Shown: piece by piece, positions 26,454-34,750 of the stretch
Layout of the letters: the number at the start of each line of letters is the position of its first letter
Numbering within the stretch: position 1 is the stretch's first letter
Source of the DNA: Perlucidibaca wandonensis
GTDB lineage: Bacteria; Pseudomonadota; Gammaproteobacteria; Pseudomonadales; Moraxellaceae
Length of the DNA stretch: 64,000 nt
Reading direction: 5' to 3'
NCBI RefSeq assembly: GCF_042677145.1
Contig: NZ_JBHTIT010000001.1
Coordinates: 558,001-622,000 of the forward strand
The notes under the pieces: model-generated
What the model was told of the DNA's origin: nothing
Database searches by the model: none
The model's input: only the letters and a program-made list of their open reading frames with translations
Program-made: the position numbers and the translations under genes

Positions 26454-27914
26454 CTACTTCTTGCTGTCGAGATTTTCTTTTGTTGGCCAGTTTCGCATTA
26501 GCGTGCCAACAAAGAAGCTGAACAATGGGCCATAAGGCGGTCTAAGGAGCTTGCTCAAACTGAAGCGGCTTTGATAGAAAATAGCTTTTTTCTTCGAGAA
26601 TGTTTGGAAGCCGTCATGGCCGTGATACGCGCCCATTCCCGAGTCGCCAACGCCACCAAACGGTAAGTTGTTTTGCACGAGGTGATAGAGGCAGCCGTTG
26701 ATGGTTACGCCGCCGGATAATGTGCCATCGATGACTTTTTTGTTCAGTGCTCTATTACGGTTGAAGTAATACAGCGCCAATGGTCGTGGTCGGTCATTAA
26801 TGTATTCGATGGCCTCGTCTAGCGTGCGGTAGGTGACGATAGGCAAGATGGGGCCAAAGATCTCTTCGTTCAGCGCCACACAATCATCAGCACAGTCATA
26901 AACGATAGTGGGTGGAAATACGCCATTTTCGATGGTGCAGGCTTCGTTAGCTGGGTTAACAGTGACAACCTTGCCCGACTTGCTAGTGATCTCGGCAGTG
27001 ATTTTTTCCAGACGCTGATAATGGCGAGCTGAAATAATATGCGTGTAGTCTGGATTGTTCACCAGGCTCGGATAGTACGTAGCCGCCGCATCAACACAGT
27101 GCTGTACGAATTCGTCACGCGATTTTTCGTGGACTAGTACATAGTCAGGCGCTACGCAGGTTTGGCCGGCATTAGACAGCTTTCCGTGAAGTACCGCTTG
27201 CGCAGCCGATTTAAGGTCGTAATTTTCACCGATAAGCGCGGGCGATTTGCCGCCTAACTCAAGCGTTACCGGCGTAAGGTGCTCGGCTGCATTGCGCATA
27301 ACAATTTTGCCGACATTGGTCGAGCCGGTGAAAATAAGGTGGTCGAATGGCAGTGTGGAAAACGCTTGCGACACTTCGAGCCCGCCGGTAATGACGGTTA
27401 CGTATTCTTCGGGAAAGCAATCGGCGATGATTTTCCGCATGAGTTCGGCGGTCAATGGCGCTAACTCTGATGGCCTGACCATGACATGGTTGCCGGCAGA
27501 GATGGCGCCAATCATTGGCGATAGTGCGAGCAAGAGCTGGTAGTTCCAGGCTCCCATGACCCCAATAACGCCTAATGGCTGATAAACGTAGCGTGCTCTG
27601 CCGGGCAGAAATTGCCAGTTTGGCATGACGTGATTGGGCGCCATCCATTTCCGCAAATGCCTTTTGGTGTGGCGAATTTCATCGATGATGACGAAGATTT
27701 CCATCAGCAATGTTTCTGCTGTTGAGCGCCCGCCGTAGTCCTGATTTATCGTTGCCGCTAAGTCATGCCGTTGCTCATAGAGCGCGGCTTGAAATCGATC
27801 AAGTGCATCGATTCGCTCTTGATAAGAAATAGGGGTTGGGCGTTGGCGAAAGGCTTTTTTCTGACGTGCCAGCGTGTTGGATAACTGCGCTGTTAATTCA
27901 TCTTTAGTGATCAT
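26454..27914 (-). CDS. Aldehyde dehydrogenase, coniferyl-aldehyde-dehydrogenase type
   Basis: 486 residues of the NAD(P)-dependent aldehyde dehydrogenase superfamily. The Glu motif LELGGKSPAL is near residue 219 and the catalytic Cys in NAGQTCVAPDY near residue 253. FTGSTNVGK and NLPFGGVGDSGMGAYHG are also present. The short C-terminus with hydrophobic residues (SFFVGTLMRN) resembles class 3 or coniferyl/fatty aldehyde enzymes that associate with membranes. It lies 24 bases after a GMC oxidoreductase gene in the same direction, so the pair could oxidise an alcohol to an aldehyde and then an acid. The divergent AraC gene at 29714 is the likely regulator. Confidence 0.88.
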   Translation of the reverse strand: MITKDELTAQLSNTLARQKKAFRQRPTPISYQERIDALDRFQAALYEQRHDLAATINQDYGGRSTAETLLMEIFVIIDEIRHTKRHLRKWMAPNHVMPNWQFLPGRARYVYQPLGVIGVMGAWNYQLLLALSPMIGAISAGNHVMVRPSELAPLTAELMRKIIADCFPEEYVTVITGGLEVSQAFSTLPFDHLIFTGSTNVGKIVMRNAAEHLTPVTLELGGKSPALIGENYDLKSAAQAVLHGKLSNAGQTCVAPDYVLVHEKSRDEFVQHCVDAAATYYPSLVNNPDYTHIISARHYQRLEKITAEITSKSGKVVTVNPANEACTIENGVFPPTIVYDCADDCVALNEEIFGPILPIVTYRTLDEAIEYINDRPRPLALYYFNRNRALNKKVIDGTLSGGVTINGCLYHLVQNNLPFGGVGDSGMGAYHGHDGFQTFSKKKAIFYQSRFSLSKLLRPPYGPLFSFFVGTLMRNWPTKENLDSKK

Positions 27915-27938
27915 TTTTAGCTCAAAATCTATTCATTA

Positions 27939-29582
27939 TTATTGGGGTTTGGCAGGGATCAACGACATCGCATGCTCTGTGAGCGCGGTGATCGTTAACG
28001 ATGGATTGACACCTAGATTGGCACCTAACATTGAACCGTCGCAGACCATCATATTTTGGTAGCCGAAAACTCGGTTTTGGCCATCGATCACGCCGTGCTC
28101 AGCCGACTTACCCATAGAGCAGCCGCCCATGCAGTGCGCGGTAGTCGGTGTGTTGAAGAAGATTTCTGGAAAGCTACTACCTGCCAATCCGCCCAATAGT
28201 TCCGCGCCTTTTTCAGCAAAATCATTGGCGGCAGGAATGAACGTTGGTATGCGCTCGCCGTCGGTGACTAAGGCTTTTCGAAATGGCCAGTACCATAGTC
28301 GCCTCAGTCGCATATTGATGAAGCCATCGATGGTCTGCATGCAGAGAAAAATAATGGTCTCTTTTGCCCAGCCAAAAGGAGCTTGCGCTTTAATCGCTCG
28401 AATTGGATTTTTCAGCAATATTTTCATGGCCACCCAAGCCCACAAAAACGGACGAGTCCAGCCCGGCTTGCCCTTAGTCAGCGCTGTTAGCATTAGGCCC
28501 ATGAAGTCTGAACCGGCAGGGTAGCGGGTTGCTTCAATATGGGTGTTATCGCTTAAATGAATGCCGGAGCCGATGGCGATGCCTTTAGACATGTCCTCGG
28601 TGCTACCGGGCACGCGAACCACAATTAATGACTCAGCATTTGTTCTAACGCGCTTACCAAGTTCGTCGGAGATTTTCGGCAGCGAGCCGTTGTCTTTGAG
28701 CTTGAACAGTAGCTCTTGTGTGCCCAGCGAAGAGCCTGCAAATATGAGTGACTTGCAGTGCCAAACGCGCTTTCCAATGCCGAAATAGAGCCCGCGAAAA
28801 TTAGAAGGCACCGTCGTGATTTCATAGCCATTCGCGCCATCAGCGCAGTTATTTAGCGGCTTAACGCCAACCACTTTCGTTTCTGCGTGAACTTCTGCAC
28901 CATTTTTTTCAGCGAGATACAGATAGTTTTTATCTAGCGTGTTTTTCGCGTTATAGCGACAGCCAACCATGCAGCCGCCACAGCCAATACAGCTGTTTCG
29001 GTCTGGGCCTTCGCCGTTAAAGAAGGGGTCTGGATACGACTGGCCGGGCACGTCACTGTCTTTGTCTCCGAAGAAAACACCGACATCGGTTTTGTACCAC
29101 GTGTCGCCACAGCCATAAGCGTCGGCCATCTTTTTCAGGGCGAGATCTGCTGGTGCAACGATTCGGTTTTCGGTAACACCTAGCATTCGCTTGGCTGTTT
29201 CGTAGTGGGTTGGCATGACTTTATGCCAATCGTTTAGGCCAGCCCAAGCGCCGTCATCCCAGACATGATCTGGCGGCACTAATAGGGTGTTTGCATACGT
29301 TATTGAGCCGCCGCCAACTGCGTTGCCATGCAAAATAACAACATGCCGAAAAAACGACATATTGAAAAACCCGCGAAGGCCAAGCATAGGGCGCCATATC
29401 CACGAACTGAGCTGCCAATTGTTCTTTGGTAGGTTTTCTGGAGTCCATCGGCGACCCATTTCCATTACGGCAACGGAGTAGTTTTTCTCCGTTAAGCGAT
29501 GGGCAGATACGCTGCCACCAAAGCCTGAGCCAACCACAATATAGTCGTAGTCATACTGCTGATTTTTATTATTTGTTGTCAT
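27939..29582 (-). CDS. GMC-family FAD oxidoreductase (cholesterol-oxidase-like)
   Basis: 547 residues. The FAD-binding GSGFGGSVSAHRL is near residues 18-30. The sequence GNAVGGGSITYANT follows, and the family C-terminus has HCMGGCSMG and NPSLTITALTEHAM. A four-Cys stretch near residue 195 (CIGCGGCMVGCRYNAKN) resembles a ferredoxin-type cluster site and is typical of the cholesterol oxidase-related subgroup; whether it binds metal is unknown. The enzyme probably oxidises a bulky alcohol such as a sterol, terpenoid or long-chain alcohol. It is the first gene of the GMC-aldehyde dehydrogenase pair, divergent from an AraC regulator. Confidence 0.88.
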   Translation of the reverse strand: MTTNNKNQQYDYDYIVVGSGFGGSVSAHRLTEKNYSVAVMEMGRRWTPENLPKNNWQLSSWIWRPMLGLRGFFNMSFFRHVVILHGNAVGGGSITYANTLLVPPDHVWDDGAWAGLNDWHKVMPTHYETAKRMLGVTENRIVAPADLALKKMADAYGCGDTWYKTDVGVFFGDKDSDVPGQSYPDPFFNGEGPDRNSCIGCGGCMVGCRYNAKNTLDKNYLYLAEKNGAEVHAETKVVGVKPLNNCADGANGYEITTVPSNFRGLYFGIGKRVWHCKSLIFAGSSLGTQELLFKLKDNGSLPKISDELGKRVRTNAESLIVVRVPGSTEDMSKGIAIGSGIHLSDNTHIEATRYPAGSDFMGLMLTALTKGKPGWTRPFLWAWVAMKILLKNPIRAIKAQAPFGWAKETIIFLCMQTIDGFINMRLRRLWYWPFRKALVTDGERIPTFIPAANDFAEKGAELLGGLAGSSFPEIFFNTPTTAHCMGGCSMGKSAEHGVIDGQNRVFGYQNMMVCDGSMLGANLGVNPSLTITALTEHAMSLIPAKPQ

Positions 29583-29713
29583 TTTGGTGTCCGATAGTTC
29601 CTTAAAGCTTCGCCATTATTTTTATAATGCATAGACCAGTTTGCGGCTTAATGCTTGACGCCGCTTGACTATTTGCGCCATTTTAATAGGCCTTGAAGTG
29701 GCTATAAAAATTA

Positions 29714-30727
29714 ATGATAAACACTGAGAAGACAGAGCGGGTGCCAGGGGTTTTTGCCAGCCTGCTATATGACTACTTACAGTCAAGGGGAGAGCAGCCT
29801 CAGGCCATCTTAGGTCAGCTTTACAGGGCCGTGGATAGTTCAGACCCACGCGGGATTCGGGTAAAGCTCTGGAGTGACATGCTTGCCTTAGCGGTAAGTC
29901 ACTTTAATGAGCCCGATTTAGGTTTAAATGTCGCCGAGACTATTAGGCCACATCATTTAGGCACGCTTGGTTATTTAGCCACCGCTTGCCCAACATTGGC
30001 CGAGGTACTTAAGCGCTTAGATAGGTATCAGCGGCTTGTCTATGACGTGGTTTCCATGACTACACATTTGGCGCCAGGCCATGTCGATTTGGTTTGGGAT
30101 ACCGCTATATTTGATCCCGGCAGACTGGTTAACGAAACGGGTCTTGCAATAGTCATACAGCTTGGCCGTACCTTAACTGGAAGGCGAGATGTAGCAACGC
30201 TGATCACGATTCCAGGGCCACCACCTGAAAACATTGAGCCTTATCTAAAATGGTTCGGTTGTGAGGTGCAGTTTGGTGCGAGTGAGGCGCTGATCCGAGT
30301 TAGTAGAGAGGCAATGCAGATACCGTTGATGGCGGCTGATGCAAACGTGGTGGCTGTAATGGAACGACATGCCATTCAGCTGCTCGATAATACGCCGACT
30401 ATTGAGCCGGTTATCGCGCAGGTGCGTCAGGCTATTGCAAGAATGCTGCACGATGGCGAGCCTGATTTAACAGCAGTGGCCGTAAAGCTGCATAGTTCGA
30501 CCAGGAGCTTACAGCGGCTTTTGAATAGTGCAGACAGCAGCTTTCGCGCCGAACTGGCTATGGTGCGCCAGTGCTTGGCCGAAAGTTATCTGCGTGATCG
30601 CGGGCTATCTATCGCTGATATTGCCATGCTGCTTGGCTACTCCGAGCACAGCGCATTTTCACGAGTCTATAAAGGCTGGACAGGAATATCCCCTGCTGAC
30701 AGGCGAGCGAGCATCACTTCAAACTAG
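29714..30727 (+). CDS. AraC family regulator with arabinose-binding-like N-domain
   Basis: 337 residues. The N-terminal ~200 residues match the OruR/arabinose-binding-like sensory domain (ETIRPHHLGTLGYLATACPTLAEVLKRLDRY). The C-terminal AraC helix-turn-helix pair runs from about residue 250, with SIADIAMLLGYSEHSAFSRVYKGWTGISPADRR. It faces the GMC/aldehyde dehydrogenase operon across 131 bases, where GCTTGAC occurs twice at a ten-base pitch (29653 and 29663), a possible half-site array. Its last 14 bases overlap the convergent dmeF gene. Related regulators control alkane, cyclic alcohol or fatty acid genes. Confidence 0.88.
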   Translation: MINTEKTERVPGVFASLLYDYLQSRGEQPQAILGQLYRAVDSSDPRGIRVKLWSDMLALAVSHFNEPDLGLNVAETIRPHHLGTLGYLATACPTLAEVLKRLDRYQRLVYDVVSMTTHLAPGHVDLVWDTAIFDPGRLVNETGLAIVIQLGRTLTGRRDVATLITIPGPPPENIEPYLKWFGCEVQFGASEALIRVSREAMQIPLMAADANVVAVMERHAIQLLDNTPTIEPVIAQVRQAIARMLHDGEPDLTAVAVKLHSSTRSLQRLLNSADSSFRAELAMVRQCLAESYLRDRGLSIADIAMLLGYSEHSAFSRVYKGWTGISPADRRASITSN

Positions 30728-31673
30728 TTGATTGCGGCAAATTGGCATTGATTTCGACACTAATATGAGCCACTGCGTGGTGATGCATCAGAGCCTGTTT
30801 CACCTCATCGACGGATAAAGGGTGTTCAGCGACGACGCTGACAATGCAGGCATATTGCTTCTGCGCAACGCGCCAAACGTGAAGGTCAGTGAGCTCGGCG
30901 CGTGGGCTCATTGAGGCGATAGACTTCTCAATGGCTTTGACGATCGGCGCATCCATTTCAGCGTCAAGCAAGACGCGGCTAGTGTCGCGAATTAGGCCAT
31001 AAGCCCAAAAGCTCACCAGTGCGGCACCAACGATTCCCATTGTGGGATCAAGCCAGTCGGCACCCCAGAATTTGCCGCCTATAAGGGCGATGATGGCGAG
31101 CACAGAGGTGGCGGCGTCGGTAATGACGTGGATATAGGCTGAGCGTAGGTTTAGGTCATGATGCTCGTGGCCATGATCGTCGTGCTCATGCGCGTCATGG
31201 CTGTGGCCATGCGTATGGTCATCTCGCAATAGCCATGCGCAAACAATGTTTACCACAAGACCAAGGCTGGCTAGGGCAATGGCCTCGTTATAGAAAATTG
31301 GGCTTGGTGAAAGCAGGCGTTCACATGACTGGAAAAGCATTAGGCCGGCAACGAGTATCAATAAAATCGCGCTGGTGTAACCACCCAATATTTCTATTTT
31401 CCAGGTGCCAAAGTTGAAGCGGCGATCGTTGGCGTAGCGCCTTGCGGCGGCATAGGCCAGCAAAGATAAGCCTAAGGCGAGCGTGTGCGAGCTCATATGC
31501 CAGCCGTCGGCGAGCAGGGCCATGGAGTTGTATATCCAGCCGCCAGCAATTTCTGCGCACATCATTATTGCGGTGATTATGACGACGATAAGCGTTTTGC
31601 GTTCGGCCGATGGGTTACCTTCGTGGAAGCTGTGGCCGTGCGAGAATCGGGAGGCGCTTGCTAAGTTGGACAT
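30714..31673 (-). CDS. dmeF: CDF-family Co/Ni efflux transporter
   Basis: 319 residues with six membrane segments. The transport-site residues are LLADGWHMSSHTLA in TM2 and HVITDAATSVLA in TM5, giving the His-x3-Asp-like set. A cytoplasmic His-rich loop of about 20 residues (DDHTHGHSH, DAHEHDDHGH) lies between TM4 and TM5, and a C-terminal cytoplasmic domain follows. The loop and the adjacent RcnR/DmeR-type regulator identify it as DmeF, which exports Co2+ and Ni2+ with a proton antiport mechanism. It is divergent from dmeR with a clear metal-regulator operator at 31704-31718. Its 3' end overlaps the convergent AraC gene. Confidence 0.92.
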   Translation of the reverse strand: MSNLASASRFSHGHSFHEGNPSAERKTLIVVIITAIMMCAEIAGGWIYNSMALLADGWHMSSHTLALGLSLLAYAAARRYANDRRFNFGTWKIEILGGYTSAILLILVAGLMLFQSCERLLSPSPIFYNEAIALASLGLVVNIVCAWLLRDDHTHGHSHDAHEHDDHGHEHHDLNLRSAYIHVITDAATSVLAIIALIGGKFWGADWLDPTMGIVGAALVSFWAYGLIRDTSRVLLDAEMDAPIVKAIEKSIASMSPRAELTDLHVWRVAQKQYACIVSVVAEHPLSVDEVKQALMHHHAVAHISVEINANLPQSTSLK

Positions 31674-31703
31674 TAGATCTGCTCGTGAAGTGCTATTTCA
31701 ATA

Positions 31704-31718
31704 TACTATACCCCAGTA
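31704..31718. promoter_or_regulatory. DmeR/RcnR-type operator
   Basis: On the minus strand: TACT-GGGGTAT-AGTA, flanked on both sides so that the arms read ATACT and AGTAT. RcnR-type repressors bind AT-rich arms around a G tract (TACT-G tract-AGTA). The site lies in the 73-base gap between dmeF and dmeR, so one bound repressor could block both. Confidence 0.75.
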
Positions 31719-31746
31719 TTGTATTTTACATAAAGGACGACGTGCT

Positions 31747-32022
31747 ATGGCTCATATGCATCAGAACAATAAAAAGCTCTTAATGAGAATTCGGCGCATC
31801 AAAGGCCAGTCGGAAAGCTTGGAGCGCGCTATTGAGAGTGGGGCCGAATGCGCCGCCATATTGCAGCAAGTAGCGGCAATTCGCGGCGCAGTGAATGGTC
31901 TGATGACAGAGATATTAGAAGGACATATCCGCGAGCATTTAGGCCCAGTTGATGTCACGCCGGAGGAGCGTAGCAAGGACGTTGAGCAGGTGGTTGCGGT
32001 GCTGCGCTCGTATCTTAAGTAG
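31747..32022 (+). CDS. dmeR: Ni/Co-responsive repressor of RcnR/CsoR family
   Basis: 91 residues from the ATG at 31747, all-helical CsoR/RcnR fold. The metal fingerprint is His3, Cys35, His60 and His64, the same four positions used by RcnR for Ni2+/Co2+. A formaldehyde sensor (FrmR) or Cu sensor (CsoR) would differ at His3 or His64. RRIKGQSESLERAIE is the conserved first helix. Metal binding should release the operator in the shared promoter region and switch on dmeF. The frame opens further upstream, but that part is antisense to dmeF and lacks family likeness. Confidence 0.92.
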   Translation: MAHMHQNNKKLLMRIRRIKGQSESLERAIESGAECAAILQQVAAIRGAVNGLMTEILEGHIREHLGPVDVTPEERSKDVEQVVAVLRSYLK

Positions 32023-32038
32023 GTATCAAGCAGGGCTA

Positions 32039-33361
32039 TTAAACCTTAATACTTTGCCAGTTACCCTTGCGCCAAATATGGCTAAAAATACTAACTTGTA
32101 TTGCGCGGTACGCTACTTGTAATAGCCAAATGGCCATCAGGCCGCCGCCCCATACCGGCCCAATGAGCCAAGCTAATGGCAGAAATACGCACCATTGCAT
32201 GAGCAGCGAAACTTTCATGACGGCTTTGCTAGCGCCAACGCCAAATAACGCATTCATCAAAATCATGCCAACGCCATCGAAGGCAATGAAGAGGCCGATG
32301 ATGCGCAGTGGCCAGATCGCTAGCTGCATCGTTTCCGTCTCATGAATAAACACAGATAGCAGCAGTTCGGGCACGACCACCATGGGGATACCCAGCACCG
32401 CGAGCAAATAAAAGCCGATCTTGCTGACATCCCAGCCCCATTGTTTGGCATCGGCGATATTACCTTTGCCCATGGCCTGGCCTGCTAGCGTGGCCGCCGT
32501 GAGCCCAAGTGCTATGCCCGGCAGTAGCGCCACCAACATGATATTTACCAGCACATTGCCGGCAGCTAATTCGGCGGTGCCCACTTTGCCAATAATCCAA
32601 AATAGTGCGGTAAGTCCCGCAGCAAAAAAGAACTGCTGAATGGAGGAGGGTATCGACAGGCGCAGCATGCTAATGAGTACGTTTTTACTCGGCAGGGCGT
32701 GTAAAAAGCTGTGCGCAGATGCATGGCGATGGCCAAGAAAAAAGTAGATGGCGGTGCCAGTGGCTAGCGAGAGCGTCGTGCCAAGACCGGCACCATAGAC
32801 GCCTAGAGCGGGAATGCCCGCGTGACCATAAATGAGCACGTAGTTAAGGCAGACGTTGAGCACATTCATGATCAATAAAGTACGGAAATACAGTTGCGGC
32901 ATGGAGACACCGTTCCAATAACCCCGAAACGCGAAGTTCATGCCCACGAAAATCATGCCGATAAGGCGCACTTGCAGGTACTCAGTGCCCAATGGCTGCA
33001 CGGCGGGGTCATCCACTAAATAGGGAAAAAGCCATGGCGTGAGCAAATAAAACAGAATCGATAACGGTAGCCCAATCGCGACAGCCAGCAGTAAGCCGCC
33101 ATTGAGCGGGCCTGCCATGATGGCCTCGTTGCCTTCACCTTTACGCCGAGCCGCAGTTGCCTGCACAGCGGTCGATAAGCCTAGGATGATCGAGATGCAC
33201 ATGAAGTTTGCGAAGCCGGCAATACCAACCGCCGCCAAGGCATTCGCTCCCAACGACCCGACCATGGCGGTATCGACCAAGTTCATGATGTTTTGCGAAG
33301 TCATGCCGCCAATAATTGGTAGCGCCAAGGTAAGAATAGTGCGACGACGATCGGGCGACAT
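32039..33361 (-). CDS. MATE family efflux transporter
   Basis: 440 residues, about 12 membrane segments in two similar bundles, with MATE-typical elements such as PIIGGMTSQNIMNLVDTAMVGSLGANALAAVG in the first helix pair and GNVLVNIMLVALLPGIALGLTAATLAGQAMGKGN in the second half. It is likely a Na+ or H+ driven exporter of drugs or metabolites at the inner membrane, DinF-like branch possible. It is convergent with dmeR (17 bases between stops). A decayed fragment of an alcohol dehydrogenase gene lies immediately upstream (33391-33482), so its promoter region has been disturbed. Confidence 0.88.
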   Translation of the reverse strand: MSPDRRRTILTLALPIIGGMTSQNIMNLVDTAMVGSLGANALAAVGIAGFANFMCISIILGLSTAVQATAARRKGEGNEAIMAGPLNGGLLLAVAIGLPLSILFYLLTPWLFPYLVDDPAVQPLGTEYLQVRLIGMIFVGMNFAFRGYWNGVSMPQLYFRTLLIMNVLNVCLNYVLIYGHAGIPALGVYGAGLGTTLSLATGTAIYFFLGHRHASAHSFLHALPSKNVLISMLRLSIPSSIQQFFFAAGLTALFWIIGKVGTAELAAGNVLVNIMLVALLPGIALGLTAATLAGQAMGKGNIADAKQWGWDVSKIGFYLLAVLGIPMVVVPELLLSVFIHETETMQLAIWPLRIIGLFIAFDGVGMILMNALFGVGASKAVMKVSLLMQWCVFLPLAWLIGPVWGGGLMAIWLLQVAYRAIQVSIFSHIWRKGNWQSIKV

Positions 33362-33390
33362 GAACTACCTAATGTTGAGTGTGTAAATAC

Positions 33391-33482
33391 TAATTAGATC
33401 CAAACTCATTGTGTGAGTGATGAAGTCTTTCAATGGAAACTCACTCTTCATATAGCGCTCGACGTACTCTGGCAGTTCGCTG
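33391..33482 (-). pseudogene. Remnant of a class III alcohol dehydrogenase gene
   Basis: These ~92 bases align without gaps to 42911-43002 in the intact frmA gene, with about 87% identity. Read on the minus strand they still encode ELPEYVERYMKSEFPLKD followed by FITHTMSLDLI, and most differences from frmA are silent. The rest of the gene is missing on both sides. This is the decayed 3' part of a former second copy, not an active gene. Confidence 0.85.
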
Positions 33483-33506
33483 CTACGGTAGCAGCTCATC
33501 AGTGCT

Positions 33507-33884
33507 TTATGGAACCAGACTGATGACGACATTTATGACGCCTGAACGTGTGTGGGAAATTTGGCTAAATGCAGACTGTGATAGGTCGATAATTCGGCCT
33601 CTAATGAAGGGGCCTCGGTCGTTAATTCTTACGACGACGCTGTCGCCATTTTCAGTATTTGTAACCTTTACCTTAGTGCCAAAAGTCAGGCTTCTATGAG
33701 CAGCGGTGTGCTTGTCTTGTTGATACAGCTCGCCGCTAGCCGTTTTACGGTTTTGGAATTTATCGGCGTAGAAAGAAGCTTGCCCAGAGGCTGTAAAGCC
33801 AGCACTTTTAGTGGGTGCTGTGCTACAGCCAAATAAGCTTAAACAGGCCATAAACGTAAATAGCGTGATTCGTATTTTCTTCAT
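33507..33884 (-). CDS. RlpA-like lipoprotein (double-psi beta-barrel)
   Basis: 125 residues from the ATG at 33884, which has AGGA seven bases upstream. The N-terminal lipoprotein signal has lipobox SLFGC (Cys near residue 17). The body is an RlpA double-psi beta-barrel: GQASFYADKFQNRKTASGE, then LTFGTKVKVTN and VVRINDRGPFIRGRIIDLSQSAF. RlpA proteins bind or cleave denuded peptidoglycan at septa; this one lacks the C-terminal SPOR domain of full-length RlpA and is much shorter. It is probably anchored in the outer membrane. The start is well supported, whereas the open frame continues 37 codons upstream. Confidence 0.88.
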   Translation of the reverse strand: MKKIRITLFTFMACLSLFGCSTAPTKSAGFTASGQASFYADKFQNRKTASGELYQQDKHTAAHRSLTFGTKVKVTNTENGDSVVVRINDRGPFIRGRIIDLSQSAFSQISHTRSGVINVVISLVP

Positions 33885-33980
33885 GGCGTATTCCTGATGG
33901 TTAACTTGCCAGCACCGAGTCATGCTAGTTTTCTGGGTGTAAGCTTCAACGATCCACATGTCAAAAATGGGTGAGCAAAT

Positions 33981-34334
33981 ATGGCAACACATCACGCAGC
34001 TGAAGGCGAGGTTGTATGCCTCAAGACTTGGGCGAATGACTTAGCTGTCGAGAAATCAAAGGTGATAACGAAAACATCGGGGCTCGAGCTTGCGCGGCTC
34101 GTGATCGATGCTGGCACCAATATGCATCATTCGACCTATTGTAGTGTGAATGGCCCGATAGTGATTCAATGCATAGAGGGTGAGGTTATATTAAAAACGA
34201 CGAGTACAACCAGCGCCATCAAGCCCGGCGAACTAGTGTACTTAAATGGCGGCACAGAGCATGCGCTGGTTGGGGTTAAGCGGTCAGTTGTTCTGCTGAC
34301 GATCGTATTAGCACCGGCTGTAGCGGAGGAATGA
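33981..34334 (+). CDS. Small cupin-domain protein
   Basis: 117 residues of a single cupin barrel. It includes NMHHSTYCSVNGPIVIQCIEGEVILK (cupin motif 1 area) and IKPGELVYLNGGTEHALVGVKRSVVLLTIV (motif 2 area with the typical Pro-Gly and His). The metal ligands are partly retained (HH, H). Function is unknown; small cupins often bind metals or sugars. It is divergent from rlpA with 96 bases between starts. A decayed relative of this gene is at 38755-38843. Confidence 0.78.
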   Translation: MATHHAAEGEVVCLKTWANDLAVEKSKVITKTSGLELARLVIDAGTNMHHSTYCSVNGPIVIQCIEGEVILKTTSTTSAIKPGELVYLNGGTEHALVGVKRSVVLLTIVLAPAVAEE

Positions 34335-34360
34335 TTAGCAGTGGTGTGCATCTCTTGAAA

Positions 34361-34750
34361 CTACTCGCTGCCCAGCCTGTTTAGGATGGGGCAGTCGGGT
34401 CGATTATCGCCATGGCAGGCAGTTGCAAGCGCCTCAAGTGACGCTCGCATTTCTTGCAGCTGCGTGATGCGAGCATCGAGCTCATCTATATGACGGCTGG
34501 TTAGCTGCTTTACTTCGGCACTGGCTCGACCTTTATCTCGCCACAACGATAGCAGCTCAGCAATCTGATCTAATGAGAAGCCCATATGCCGTGCGCGCTT
34601 GATAAAGCGTAGCTCGTGCACAGCTTCACTCGAGTAGATCCGATAGCCCGCGTTCGTGCGAGGTGATGCAGCAATCAAGTGGATTGACTCATAATGTCGA
34701 ATCATCTTGCTTGTTACGCCTGCCTGACGAGCCGCTTCACCAATATTCAT
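34361..34750 (-). CDS. cueR: Cu(I)-responsive MerR-family regulator
   Basis: 129 residues from the ATG at 34750. The N-terminal MerR winged helix is MNIGEAARQAGVTSKMIRHYE, followed by a dimerisation helix. The C-terminal loop CHGDNRPDCPIL has two Cys with seven residues between, the CueR arrangement for one Cu+ ion, so Cu+ (or Ag+) is the inducer. Its ATG overlaps the copA stop (ATGA), so it is the last gene of a copZ-copA-cueR operon and controls its own synthesis. The CueR-type promoter lies before copZ at 37242-37272. Confidence 0.93.
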   Translation of the reverse strand: MNIGEAARQAGVTSKMIRHYESIHLIAASPRTNAGYRIYSSEAVHELRFIKRARHMGFSLDQIAELLSLWRDKGRASAEVKQLTSRHIDELDARITQLQEMRASLEALATACHGDNRPDCPILNRLGSE

